DNA from: Bacteroidia bacterium
Lineage (GTDB): Bacteria > Bacteroidota > Bacteroidia > Flavobacteriales > Flavobacteriaceae
Assembly: GCA_030431085.1 (NCBI GenBank)
Contig: JAUIJW010000039.1
Span: forward strand, 1-13,678
Direction of reading: 5' to 3'
DNA length: 13,678 bases
Part shown: positions 1 to 8,160 of the stretch, in pieces
How positions within the stretch are numbered: the first letter of the stretch is position 1
How the letters are laid out: each line of letters starts with the position of its first letter
Notes under the pieces: model-generated
Told to the model about the DNA's origin: nothing
The model's database searches: none
The model's input: the letters and a program-made list of their open reading frames with translations, nothing else
Translations under genes and position numbers: made by a program

Positions 1-1079
1 TTTTTTATATGGGTATTAATATCGGTGGCTGGGTAGCACCCCTTTTATGTGGCTGGTTGGCGGCAAAATATGGTTGGCATTATGGTTTTGGTTTAGCTGG
101 AATAGGCATGTTAACTGGCTTAATTTTCTTTTGGAGTGGTATCAAAAAAAATGTATTTGGCGATAAAGGTATGCCACCTAGTCAAGAAGTCTATGAAAAG
201 AAAATGTTAGGTATTCCACAAAAAACTTTTATCCCTATAGTAGCTTCTCTTTGTGTTCCTGTTATTGCTTTTGTTTTATCTTCGTATCAATCTATTACTT
301 CAGAAGACACCTTTTTAATTGGAGAAAAAAACTTAGTCGGAATTATCTTTGTAATCATTGGACTGGCCATTGCAGCCTACCTTATCAAAATATTGATTAG
401 CGTTACTTCAGACGAGCGTAAAAAGTTGATTATGGCCATCTTAATTACTTTTTTTATGACTTTATTCTGGGGATTTCATGAATTATCTGGAAGTGTTATT
501 ACACTTTTTGCTTCAAGAAATGTTGATCTCACTATTATGAATGCGAGTCAGACAAATTCATTAAACTCAATGTTTATCATTATACTGGCCATTCCGGTAT
601 CTATGCTATGGGCTTATTTGTCTAAAAAGAATTTAAACCCTAGAACACCGTATAAATTTGGTTTTGGATTGGTACTTGCTGGCTTAAGTTTTTATATTTT
701 ATCAATAAGTAAAGGTAGTGCAGATGCCAATGGTATGGTGCCATTTGCCTACTTATTCATCATGTATTTCGTAATTTCTATTGGCGAATTATTTATGTCT
801 CCAGTAGGCTTATCAAAAATTACAGATTTATCACCTAAGAACATTGTAGCATTTATGATGGGAATATGGTTTTTATCTTCGGCCTACGCCTTTCAAATAG
901 TTGGTTTTATTTCTAAACAATTGGCAGTAGAAAGTACCGATGCCAATATTGGCGGCCTAGATACTTTAGGTATTTATACTGATGGTTTTGGGTTGATTGC
1001 AAAATACGCCCTTGGAGCAGGATTACTGGTATTGGTTTTCTCTCCATTGATGAAAAAATTAATGGGTAAAATCCATTAA
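1..1079 (+). CDS. POT/PTR2-family peptide MFS transporter, 3' part only
   Basis: This is the C-terminal portion of a proton-coupled oligopeptide transporter in the inner membrane. The reading frame is already open at the window edge (codons for F and Y precede the first ATG at 9), so that ATG is internal and the true start lies upstream. The opening residues FYMGINIGGW match the family's conserved FYxxINxG segment, followed by W(H)YGFGLAGIGM. Further on, HELSGSVITLFA and GELFMSPVGLSKI are typical POT segments of the C-terminal half, and several hydrophobic membrane spans are evident. The N-terminal ExxER proton-coupling motif must lie outside the window. The gene is followed after 36 bp by a second POT gene, with no promoter-like TAnnTTTG in the gap, so they are probably co-transcribed. 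Family assignment is firm; substrate (di-/tripeptides) is inferred from the family. Confidence 0.93.
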   Translation, partial: FYMGINIGGWVAPLLCGWLAAKYGWHYGFGLAGIGMLTGLIFFWSGIKKNVFGDKGMPPSQEVYEKKMLGIPQKTFIPIVASLCVPVIAFVLSSYQSITSEDTFLIGEKNLVGIIFVIIGLAIAAYLIKILISVTSDERKKLIMAILITFFMTLFWGFHELSGSVITLFASRNVDLTIMNASQTNSLNSMFIIILAIPVSMLWAYLSKKNLNPRTPYKFGFGLVLAGLSFYILSISKGSADANGMVPFAYLFIMYFVISIGELFMSPVGLSKITDLSPKNIVAFMMGIWFLSSAYAFQIVGFISKQLAVESTDANIGGLDTLGIYTDGFGLIAKYALGAGLLVLVFSPLMKKLMGKIH

Positions 1080-1115
1080 AATTATCCTTAAAACATAATA
1101 AAACACCAAATAAAT

Positions 1116-2876
1116 ATGAGCACAGATATAGAAAATCTATTTAAAGACAAAGTCCTAGGGCATCCGGCAGGTTTATTTATTTTATTCTTTACAGAGATGT
1201 GGGAGCGTTTTTCTTTTTACGGGATGCGTATTTTATTAGTCCTCTTTCTAACTGCACCTATTATCAGTGATAACCCCGGCTGGGAATGGCCTCGCGAACA
1301 TGCTTTAGCCTTAATTGGCACTTATGCTTCGTTGCTATATTTAACACCCATAATTGGCGGTTATATTGCGGATAAGTATATTGGATATAAGTGGGCTGTG
1401 GTTTTAGGTTGCTTGATCATGACTTTGGGCCATGCCTCAATGGCGATAGAAACTCCGTGGTCTCTGTACTTAGGTTTAGCCTTTTTGGTCATTGGTACAG
1501 GTTTTTTTAAACCAAACATCACCTCTATTATCTCAACCATGTATAAAGGTAAAGAATCTAAAAAAGATGGAGCGTATACTATTTTTTATATGGGAGTTAA
1601 CGAGGGTGCCTTTTTTGGGATGATGATATGTGGCTATTTGGCAGAAAATTTTGGCTGGTCTTGGGGTTTTGGTTTGGCTGGAATCTTCATGTTTTTAGGG
1701 ATGCTACAATTCTGGAAAGCTAAAGATTTATTCGGAACAGTAGGTGAAAAGCCTAATAAAGATAAAAGCTTAGAGGTTCAAAAAAATGAAACAGAAAAAG
1801 ATGTAAATATCAAATTAAACCCATTTACTAGATTAGATTATGTTTTAATCGTCTTATCGTCTCTTGGTGGACTTCTATATTTATTCAACGATCCGTTAGA
1901 GAAAATTGAAGGCATTAACCTTTTACCCTTTGAGTTAGGAGGCTTAAGCGGATCTAATGCTGTTGTTTTAGTAGCATTGATGCTATTTTTAATCTTATTA
2001 GTTACAAGAGTTTCTAGATATTTACCAGTTGTTAGAGATCGTATTATTGCTGTTTCGATTTTTGGGTTATTTACGGTGTTCTTTTTTGCTGCATTTGAGC
2101 AATCTTTAGGCTCTATGACCTTGTTTGCTAGAGATTATACTAATCGTGAATTGGTTGGTTCTTCGGCCATGGTTTTTAAAATTATCGATGCTTTATTAAC
2201 CACCATTCCTCTAATCATCATTACTTGGGTGCTTTATTTATTATCTAAAAAAACATTCAATAGAATTGCAGTCTCTAATGTTATTTTAGCTATTGCCTTT
2301 ATCGGAATTTGGGGCTTGGTATTATATCGGTTATACGATAAATTTTCTCAAGAAGGCAACCAAATTGAAGCTTCGTGGTTTGGCATATTAAACTCTTTCT
2401 TTATTATTACCCTAGCTCCATTGTTCTCTAAATGGTGGGAAAGTAAATACAACCCCAGCGCCGCTATGAAATACGGTTTAGGACTTATTTTATTAGGTCT
2501 CGGCTTTGCCATTTTAGCCTTTGGTACTAAAGACATTCCGCAGGGCGCAAAAACAGCTTCTGTAAGTATGATTTTCTTAATCTTAGCCTATTTATTACAT
2601 ACCATGGGCGAACTCTGTTTATCTCCGGTAGGATTGTCTTATCTAAGTAAACTGGTACCTGCCCGAATGATTGGTTTTATGTTTGGTATTTGGTATCTGG
2701 CCATCGCCATTGGTCAAAAAGCAGCTGGAACCATGGGTGGTATGATTGATAAAATTACAGAACAATATTCTCTAAGTACTTTCTTTCTTATTTTTACGTT
2801 AGTTCCTATAGGATTTGGACTTGTTTCTATTTTATTAAATCCATTATTGAAAAAACTAATGCACGGTGTGCGTTAA
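1116..2876 (+). CDS. POT/PTR2-family peptide MFS transporter, complete
   Basis: This gene encodes a 586-residue inner-membrane proton:oligopeptide symporter. Residues 25-36 carry FTEMWERFSFYG, which contains the ExxER motif (E27, E30, R31) used in proton and peptide coupling in this family. FFKPNITSI and FYMGVNEGAFFG follow in the N-terminal half. In the C-terminal half come AAFEQSLGSMTLFA and GELCLSPVGLSYLSKL. Length and hydrophobic pattern fit the 12-14 helices usual in bacterial POTs; the stretch around residues 205-235, rich in K and E, is a hydrophilic linker between the two halves. It is a paralogue of the truncated gene just upstream; tandem POT genes suggest two transporters of different affinity or specificity. 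A small thioredoxin-like gene starts 10 bp downstream. Family is certain; substrate range cannot be read from sequence. Confidence 0.95.
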   Translation: MSTDIENLFKDKVLGHPAGLFILFFTEMWERFSFYGMRILLVLFLTAPIISDNPGWEWPREHALALIGTYASLLYLTPIIGGYIADKYIGYKWAVVLGCLIMTLGHASMAIETPWSLYLGLAFLVIGTGFFKPNITSIISTMYKGKESKKDGAYTIFYMGVNEGAFFGMMICGYLAENFGWSWGFGLAGIFMFLGMLQFWKAKDLFGTVGEKPNKDKSLEVQKNETEKDVNIKLNPFTRLDYVLIVLSSLGGLLYLFNDPLEKIEGINLLPFELGGLSGSNAVVLVALMLFLILLVTRVSRYLPVVRDRIIAVSIFGLFTVFFFAAFEQSLGSMTLFARDYTNRELVGSSAMVFKIIDALLTTIPLIIITWVLYLLSKKTFNRIAVSNVILAIAFIGIWGLVLYRLYDKFSQEGNQIEASWFGILNSFFIITLAPLFSKWWESKYNPSAAMKYGLGLILLGLGFAILAFGTKDIPQGAKTASVSMIFLILAYLLHTMGELCLSPVGLSYLSKLVPARMIGFMFGIWYLAIAIGQKAAGTMGGMIDKITEQYSLSTFFLIFTLVPIGFGLVSILLNPLLKKLMHGVR

Positions 2877-2886
2877 AATTTATGTC

Positions 2887-3438
2887 ATGAGAAAAATTGC
2901 TTTTTTATTGGTTCTAATGGTTGCCACTTCAAGCGTCTATGCTCAAAAAATCAATTGGTTGAGTTTAGAAGAGGCCCTAAAAGCTCAAGAGAAAAATCCT
3001 AAAAAAATTATGATGGATGTATACACCAATTGGTGTGGTCCTTGTAAATATCTAGATAAAACTACGTTTCAAAATGAAGATTTGGCTAATTTTGTAAATG
3101 AACATTATTATGCGGTAAAGTTTAATGCTGAAGGTGATGATGCTTTTACGTATAAAGGTCAGCCTTATGCCAATCCAGACTATAATCCGTCGGCATCTGG
3201 CAGAAATAGTGTACATGAATTTGCGAGCGCTATGGGCATTACAGCCTACCCTACTATTGTTTTTTTAGATGAAACTGGTAATTTTTTAGTCCCAATAAAA
3301 GGTTACCAAAACGCTAATCAACTAGAACTTTATTTAAAGTTGTTTTATCAAGATGCCTACAAAGAGGTAAACACCAAAGAATTATGGGAAAAATTTCAAC
3401 AAGATTTTAAACCAGAATTTAAAGTTGCCCAGCAATAA
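2887..3438 (+). CDS. exported thioredoxin-like protein with WCGPC active site
   Basis: This is a 183-residue thioredoxin-fold protein, probably periplasmic. The ATG at 2887 is preferred because it gives a clean signal peptide (MRKIAFLLVLMVATSSVYA, cleavage before Q); an in-frame ATG at 2866 would add seven residues and overlap the upstream gene. The redox site is W49-C50-G51-P52-C53, and the cis-proline loop is AYPT with P122. A roughly 35-residue insertion between the active site and the cis-Pro (around YKGQPYANPDYNPSASGR) is longer than in minimal thioredoxin and resembles the 'thioredoxin family protein' group common in Bacteroidota. It probably reduces or isomerises disulfides of exported proteins; the partner is unknown. 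It starts 10 bp after the POT gene, so it may be expressed with the transporters. Nothing links it functionally to peptide uptake. Confidence 0.88.
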   Translation: MRKIAFLLVLMVATSSVYAQKINWLSLEEALKAQEKNPKKIMMDVYTNWCGPCKYLDKTTFQNEDLANFVNEHYYAVKFNAEGDDAFTYKGQPYANPDYNPSASGRNSVHEFASAMGITAYPTIVFLDETGNFLVPIKGYQNANQLELYLKLFYQDAYKEVNTKELWEKFQQDFKPEFKVAQQ

Positions 3439-3472
3439 ATATTTTTAGAATCGTCGAGTATCTCTAATTCTG

Positions 3473-3480
3473 TAACGTTA
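3473..3480. promoter_or_regulatory. small palindrome TAACGTTA upstream of moaA, possible operator
   Basis: An 8-bp perfect palindrome sits where the -33 box of the moaA promoter would be. It shares the TAAC/GTTA half-sites of the two GTAAC-N4-GTTAC palindromes near sulP and the MBL gene, but has no spacer and lies about 8 bp nearer its -7 element. It may be a variant site or chance; an 8-bp AT-rich palindrome is weak evidence on its own. Confidence 0.25.
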
Positions 3481-3496
3481 AACGGTAGCATTTTCT

Positions 3497-3504
3497 TAAA
3501 TTTG
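3497..3504 (+). promoter_or_regulatory. -7 promoter element (TAAATTTG) of the Moco operon
   Basis: TAAATTTG fits the Bacteroidota primary sigma-factor -7 consensus TAnnTTTG and lies 23 bp upstream of the moaA ATG, in the only sizeable gap (89 bp) before the operon. No TTG is seen at the usual spacing of about 19 bp upstream; instead a palindrome TAACGTTA (3473-3480) occupies that position. Assignment rests on consensus and position only. Confidence 0.6.
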
Positions 3505-3527
3505 GAGTTTCAATATTAAAAACTTCT

Positions 3528-4514
3528 ATGTTAACCGATAATTTTGGCAGAACGATTAATTACTTACGATTAGCAGTGACCGATCGTTGTAATTTGCGTT
3601 GTCAATATTGTATGCCCGCAGAAGGTATTGATATTGTTGACAGAAAAGACCTCCTTACCTATAAAGAAATGTATCGCATTACGCGTGTTTTAAGCGAGCT
3701 TGGCGTCAATAAAGTACGCTTAACTGGTGGAGAACCTTTTGTACGAAAAGATTTTATTTCTTTTTTAGAAATGTTATCCTTTAACCGTAATCTAGACACT
3801 ATCAATATTACCACCAATGGTGCACTCATTAAGCCCCATATTAACAAGCTAGAAACCCTAGGTATTAAAACCATCAACCTTAGTTTAGATACTTTACAAA
3901 AAGATCGCTTTAAGACCATTACCAGAAGAGATTTATTCGATCAAACCATAAGTACTTTACATACACTTTTAAATAGTACTTTAACCATAAAGCTTAATGT
4001 AGTCGTACAATCTGGTTTTAATACAGATGAAATTTCAGACTTTATTGAGCTCACTAAAGACAACCGTTTTGAGGTACGATTTATAGAAGAAATGCCCTTT
4101 AACGGTAAGGGTTTAAGAGTTACTGATGAGAATTGGAATTACGATAAAATTTTAACGCAAATTAAGCAAGATTTTAAGGCTATCACCATTTTGCCTACAG
4201 AAAAATCGGCTACAGCACAAAAATTTAAAATTGATCATTTTCAAGGCTCTTTTGGTATTATTCCTGCTTTTACTCGAACCATTTGTCATGATTGCAATCG
4301 GATAAGAATAACGGCCACCGGGTTATTTAAAAACTGCCTTTTTGATGATGGTGTATTCAATATTAGAGATTTTATTAGATCGGGTGCGAGTGATGACGAC
4401 CTTAAAAAGGTTTTTATAGAAACGGTTAATCAAAAACCAAAAAATGGCTTTATTGCTGAGCAAAATCGCAAAAACACGAATGTTTCTGAAAGTATGTCTA
4501 CCATAGGTGGATAG
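3528..4514 (+). CDS. moaA: GTP 3',8-cyclase MoaA (radical SAM)
   Basis: MoaA converts GTP to 3',8-cyclo-7,8-dihydro-GTP, the first step of molybdenum cofactor synthesis, in the cytoplasm. The 328-residue protein has both iron-sulfur cluster sites. The radical-SAM CxxxCxxC is at C21, C25 and C28 (DRCNLRCQYC). The C-terminal cluster that binds substrate is at C253, C256 and C270 (CHDCNRIRIT...NC). The SAM-binding TGGEP is at residues 66-70. The protein ends in SMSTIGG; the C-terminal double glycine is a MoaA hallmark needed for activity, so the 3' end is intact. It is the first gene of a compact operon with moeA 18 bp downstream. The start at 3528 gives the expected family N-terminus (DNFGRTINYLRLAVTDRCN) and lies just after a TAAATTTG promoter element. 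Confidence 0.98.
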   Translation: MLTDNFGRTINYLRLAVTDRCNLRCQYCMPAEGIDIVDRKDLLTYKEMYRITRVLSELGVNKVRLTGGEPFVRKDFISFLEMLSFNRNLDTINITTNGALIKPHINKLETLGIKTINLSLDTLQKDRFKTITRRDLFDQTISTLHTLLNSTLTIKLNVVVQSGFNTDEISDFIELTKDNRFEVRFIEEMPFNGKGLRVTDENWNYDKILTQIKQDFKAITILPTEKSATAQKFKIDHFQGSFGIIPAFTRTICHDCNRIRITATGLFKNCLFDDGVFNIRDFIRSGASDDDLKKVFIETVNQKPKNGFIAEQNRKNTNVSESMSTIGG

Positions 4515-4532
4515 TCTAAATTTTTATCAATT

Positions 4533-5729
4533 ATGTTTACAACCACTCAAGAAGCATTACAAATTATACTTGACCAAACAGAAAATTTTGGCACAACAAC
4601 TATTGATTTAAAAAATGTGCTTAACCATATTTTAAAAGATGCTGTTACCGCCGATCGAGATTTACCTCCTTTTAATAGAGTTTGCATGGATGGTATCGCT
4701 ATCGATTTTGAAAAATTTAACCTGGGCCAACGTGTTTTCAATATAGAAGGTATCCAAGCAGCGGGGGCTCCTCAATTAACGCTCAACAACGTAGAATCGT
4801 GCTTAGAGGTCATGACTGGGGCGGTGCTCCCCGAAAATGCCACAGCAGTAATCCCCTATGAATTAGTAAATATACAAAATGAGGTAGCCACAATAAACAC
4901 AGATCGTGTAACCTACTTTCAAAATATTCACCTTCAAGGTAAAGACCGTAAGGTTGGAGACAAAATTATACCCTCTAATACTGTAATTTCTCCATCAGAA
5001 ATTGGTGTTTTGGCTACAGTAGGTTGTCATCAAGTTAAAGTCGCTAAACCTCCAAAAGTTGCTATTATTTCTACAGGTGATGAATTGGTAAATATCGATG
5101 AAGTGCCCTTGCCCCATCAAATCAGAAAAAGTAATGTATATACACTGTACAGCGTCTTGCAACAATTAAGCATTACCGCTGAAATTAGGCACTTATATGA
5201 TGATGAAACCAGTCTAAATCAAGAAATTTCTAAATTGTTAGATCAATTTGATGTCTTATTATTTAGTGGGGCTGTGAGTAAAGGTAAGTTTGATTTTCTA
5301 CCTAAAGTACTAGAACAACAAGGGGTTAAGAAATTTTTCCATCGAGTAAATCAACGGCCTGGTAAACCATTTTGGTTTGGAAAAAAACAACATCGTACAG
5401 TTTTTGCTTTTCCAGGGAATCCTATTTCTACTTTTGTCTGTTGCTTAAAATATTTTGTGCCTTGGTATCAAAAAAGTATGAACCAACCTATTAATACTTC
5501 TAATTACGCTATTTTAACAGAAACTATAGAGTTTAATCCAGAATTGACTTATTTTTTACAAGTTAAACTGAGTAATGACCAAGGTAAGCTATATGCAACT
5601 CCAATCAAAGGTAACGGTTCTGGAGATTTGGCCAATCTTGTAAAAACAGATGCTTTTATTGAGCTTCCTAGTCATCAAAAAGTATTTAAAAAAGAAGAAG
5701 CCTACCCTATATTAAAATATCGAATATAA
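4533..5729 (+). CDS. moeA: molybdopterin molybdenumtransferase MoeA
   Basis: MoeA inserts molybdate into adenylylated molybdopterin. The 398-residue length is normal. Visible landmarks are PPFNRVCMDG (45-54), GAVLPENATAVIPYE, the molybdopterin-binding MoCF-type domain beginning KVAIISTGDELV, then SGAVSKGKFDF (245-255) and FPGNPIST (P294-G295-N296-P297), followed by the short C-terminal domain IV. The loop that is usually SGGVSxGxxD reads SGAVSKGKFD here; the conserved Ser, Gly and Asp (D254) remain, so activity is expected. It lies between moaA and moaC, with 18 and 10 bp gaps. Its usual partner, the MogA/MoaB adenylyltransferase, is not in this window and would have to be encoded elsewhere. 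Confidence 0.97.
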   Translation: MFTTTQEALQIILDQTENFGTTTIDLKNVLNHILKDAVTADRDLPPFNRVCMDGIAIDFEKFNLGQRVFNIEGIQAAGAPQLTLNNVESCLEVMTGAVLPENATAVIPYELVNIQNEVATINTDRVTYFQNIHLQGKDRKVGDKIIPSNTVISPSEIGVLATVGCHQVKVAKPPKVAIISTGDELVNIDEVPLPHQIRKSNVYTLYSVLQQLSITAEIRHLYDDETSLNQEISKLLDQFDVLLFSGAVSKGKFDFLPKVLEQQGVKKFFHRVNQRPGKPFWFGKKQHRTVFAFPGNPISTFVCCLKYFVPWYQKSMNQPINTSNYAILTETIEFNPELTYFLQVKLSNDQGKLYATPIKGNGSGDLANLVKTDAFIELPSHQKVFKKEEAYPILKYRI

Positions 5730-5739
5730 CCATTTATCT

Positions 5740-6213
5740 ATGAGTAATTTTAGTCATATCAATCAAAACAATCAGCCAAAAATGGTTAATGTAGGTGATA
5801 AAAAAATCACCAAAAGAAGGGCAACAGCCAAAGCCTGTATGTATTTAGGTGCAGACATTATAAGGTTATTAAATGACCATGAACTCCACACAAAAAAAGG
5901 TCCAGTTTTTCAAACAGCCATCATCGCTGGGATTCAAGCCGTCAAAAAAACATCTGAGATTATCCCCATGTGTCACCCTTTACTTATACAAGGCGTTGAT
6001 GTAACTATTGACCTTATAAACTCTAAGGAGATAGAGGTCTTTTGCACTGTTGATATTGAAGGCAAAACTGGCGTTGAAATGGAAGCGCTTACCGGTGTCT
6101 CTGCTGCGGCTTTAACCGTTTACGATATGTGTAAAGCCATATCTCAACAAATGATTATTAAAGAAATTAAACTGGTTAAAAAAACTGGTGGTAAATCTGA
6201 TATTAAAAATTAA
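5740..6213 (+). CDS. moaC: cyclic pyranopterin monophosphate synthase MoaC
   Basis: MoaC converts the MoaA product into cyclic pyranopterin monophosphate. The protein has 157 residues, the usual length for stand-alone MoaC. Family signatures are MVNVGDKKITKRRATA near the N-terminus, VKKTSEIIPMCHPL (68-81), VEMEALTGVSAAALTVYDMCKA with the catalytic-site residues D129 and K132, and the closing IKLVKKTGGKS. The residues implicated in catalysis in characterised MoaC proteins are therefore retained. It is not fused to MoaB, as happens in some bacteria. The gene follows moeA by 10 bp and is followed after 8 bp by the mobA-like gene, which fits one transcript. Confidence 0.97.
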   Translation: MSNFSHINQNNQPKMVNVGDKKITKRRATAKACMYLGADIIRLLNDHELHTKKGPVFQTAIIAGIQAVKKTSEIIPMCHPLLIQGVDVTIDLINSKEIEVFCTVDIEGKTGVEMEALTGVSAAALTVYDMCKAISQQMIIKEIKLVKKTGGKSDIKN

Positions 6214-6221
6214 GATATCCC

Positions 6222-7337
6222 TTGAAAACACACTCAAAACATAGCAAACTTGCCAAGCGACCCTTTGGTCGATATGCTCCAAATGAGTTAGCCATTTTAG
6301 GAACTAACTGCAATACTATTAGTCAATTTGTTCAAGATGTGAGTCACTATTTTGAAACCTCATGGAAATTGGCCTATCTCGACGCTTCGCACCAAGACGA
6401 TCTAACGGCTCCATTAATTGATACTTTTACTTTTCATTCTGTTGGCCACCTTGATTCAAACACACATACAGTAATGAATCGTTATAATGACAAGATTAAA
6501 TGCTCTTCTTATGATTTAACATTTATCAATGGCAATCATTTTATGGGTGCTCAGCAAATCTTAATTCTAGATGAAGCCAAACGAGCCTCTGTACTTAAGC
6601 GATTAGATCAACTTAATGATATTCAATGTATTGTAAAGACCAGTGCAGATGTTAAACTATTTGATTTCTTATTAGAACAACATCCTCATCTAAAGAACAC
6701 ACCTACTTTTGATATCGCCGATATACCTAATATTGCCAAATATATTGAGCAATTGATCCGAAAAAAATTAGCTCCTTTAAAAGGGTTGGTTTTAGCCGGT
6801 GGAAAAAGTACCAGAATGGGTACTGATAAAGGACTGTTAGTGTATGATCATCAAGATCAACGATCTAGGTCTTTACAACTATTAAAAACCCTAGGATTAG
6901 AGGCTTATTTATCTGTACGATCTGACCAAAATATCGAAATTGAAAACAAAATAAATGACTCCTTTTTAGGTTTAGGACCCTTTGGCGCGATTTGTTCGGC
7001 ATTTCAAAAAGAGCCCAACACGGCCTGGCTGGTTATGGCCACAGATCTTCCTTTTCTGGATCAGGTTACTCTTGAGCAACTCGTTGCCGCTAGAAACCCC
7101 TCGAAATTTGCTACTGCTCTTCAAGGTACTTCTAAAGAATTTCCAGAACCCTTGATTACCATTTGGGAACCAAAGTCATACCCCATATTATTGCAGTATT
7201 TAGCACTAGGCATCTCTTGTCCGAGAAAAGTCCTTATCAATAATGATATAGATATCGTTACGGTAGACGAGCAAGTGATTAGAAATATCAACACGCCCGA
7301 AGAATACCAAAAAGCCAAAAAAGAGTTTGACCACTAA
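6222..7337 (+). CDS. MobA-like molybdenum cofactor nucleotidyltransferase with N-terminal MobB-like extension
   Basis: The 371-residue protein has two parts. Residues about 187-371 are a MobA-type NTP transferase: LVLAGGKSTRMGTDKGLL (189-206) is the GTP-binding LAGGxSxRMGxDK signature, and MATDLPFLD (272-280) holds the metal-binding Asp. This part would attach GMP (or CMP) to Mo-molybdopterin. Residues about 1-180 are extra relative to stand-alone MobA. They contain LAILGTNCNTI and LAYLDASHQDD, laid out like the P-loop and following acidic segment of MobB GTPases but without the GKT/S residues, so I read them as a MobB-like domain that has lost GTP binding (inference). The start is TTG at 6222, 8 bp after moaC; no ATG lies nearby in frame and the KHSKLAKRPFGRYAPNE beginning looks like a genuine N-terminus. 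The 3' end overlaps the next gene by 11 bp. Confidence 0.88.
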   Translation: MKTHSKHSKLAKRPFGRYAPNELAILGTNCNTISQFVQDVSHYFETSWKLAYLDASHQDDLTAPLIDTFTFHSVGHLDSNTHTVMNRYNDKIKCSSYDLTFINGNHFMGAQQILILDEAKRASVLKRLDQLNDIQCIVKTSADVKLFDFLLEQHPHLKNTPTFDIADIPNIAKYIEQLIRKKLAPLKGLVLAGGKSTRMGTDKGLLVYDHQDQRSRSLQLLKTLGLEAYLSVRSDQNIEIENKINDSFLGLGPFGAICSAFQKEPNTAWLVMATDLPFLDQVTLEQLVAARNPSKFATALQGTSKEFPEPLITIWEPKSYPILLQYLALGISCPRKVLINNDIDIVTVDEQVIRNINTPEEYQKAKKEFDH

Positions 7338-8160
7338 TACATTACATATAGTTAACGGTGATAGTACAGCAGCTATCTTACAACAATCTTCACTCTCTGG
7401 CCATTTATTGGTATGGCGAGAAATGCTTTGTGAGGGCCCTCTTGCAAAAAATATAGACAGTGATTTATTTTGGACTCAACGTTATGCCTATTTTGAAGAA
7501 AATTATCAAATTTCAAGAATTGAATACTTTGATAAAACCATTAAAGAAATTCTGAAAATTCATGAGATAGCGGATTATGAAGAAGTCGTTTTATGGTTTG
7601 AATACGATCTGTTTTGCCAAATTAACCTACTTGGTTTACTTACTTATTTATTGAACTATTATAATAAAAGTGTACGTTATCGCTTGGTTTGTGTTGGCCA
7701 TAAATCTCTAAACAACAAACACTTATTATCCGATTACTCTCCTGAAGAGTATTCATTATTATATGAAAATCGCTTAAAAATTTCACGTAATGATCTACGC
7801 TTTGCTCAGGAGGCTTGGCAAGTTTATGCCACCAATAAAAAGGAACAATTAAAATCATTTGATTTTTCTGTAAACAAAAAATTTCCTTACTTGTCTAAGG
7901 CTATTGCAGCGCACCTAAATCGATTTCCTGATAAAACAAATCTCAATCAGCAACAAAAAAAAATTTTATCACTCATAGCTCATCAAAAATTAACTAAAAA
8001 AGATTTGTTACATCAATTGTTAACATGGCAGCGGGAGAAAACGGTATATGGTTTTGGCGATTTACAATACGATAAAATGATTGATCATCTTAAGCCCTAT
8101 TACGATGTAGAAGATACCATTTACGTTATAAATAAATTGGGATTAAATCTATTGTCATGA
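7327..8160 (+). CDS. DUF1835 domain-containing protein, function unknown
   Basis: The 277-residue cytoplasmic protein begins TLHIVNGDS (residues 5-13) and continues LLVWREMLCEGPL, the characteristic opening of DUF1835 proteins. The middle holds VVLWFEYDLFCQINLLGLL, and the C-terminal 90 residues are rich in K and Q, with LNRFPDKTNLNQQQKKIL resembling a small helical module. No signal peptide, membrane helix or recognisable catalytic motif is visible. The start codon is TTG at 7327, inside the mobA-like gene (11-bp overlap); the conserved DUF1835 motif begins immediately after it and no ATG is available until well past the motif, which fixes this start. Its 3' end overlaps the following moeB-like gene by four bases (ATGA). 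Tight coupling suggests co-expression with Moco genes, but no role in the pathway is established. Confidence 0.8.
   Translation: MTTNTLHIVNGDSTAAILQQSSLSGHLLVWREMLCEGPLAKNIDSDLFWTQRYAYFEENYQISRIEYFDKTIKEILKIHEIADYEEVVLWFEYDLFCQINLLGLLTYLLNYYNKSVRYRLVCVGHKSLNNKHLLSDYSPEEYSLLYENRLKISRNDLRFAQEAWQVYATNKKEQLKSFDFSVNKKFPYLSKAIAAHLNRFPDKTNLNQQQKKILSLIAHQKLTKKDLLHQLLTWQREKTVYGFGDLQYDKMIDHLKPYYDVEDTIYVINKLGLNLLS

Noticed and set aside
2348..2536. Minus-strand open frames inside the POT, moaA, moeA, mobA-like, DUF1835 and mutS-like genes
   Set aside because: They are short, lie fully within well-supported genes on the other strand, and resemble no protein family.
3447..3471. Possible terminator hairpin AGAAT...ATTCT after the thioredoxin-like gene
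   Set aside because: The stem is only 5 bp with a 15-base loop and no U-tract follows; this is within chance for AT-rich sequence.
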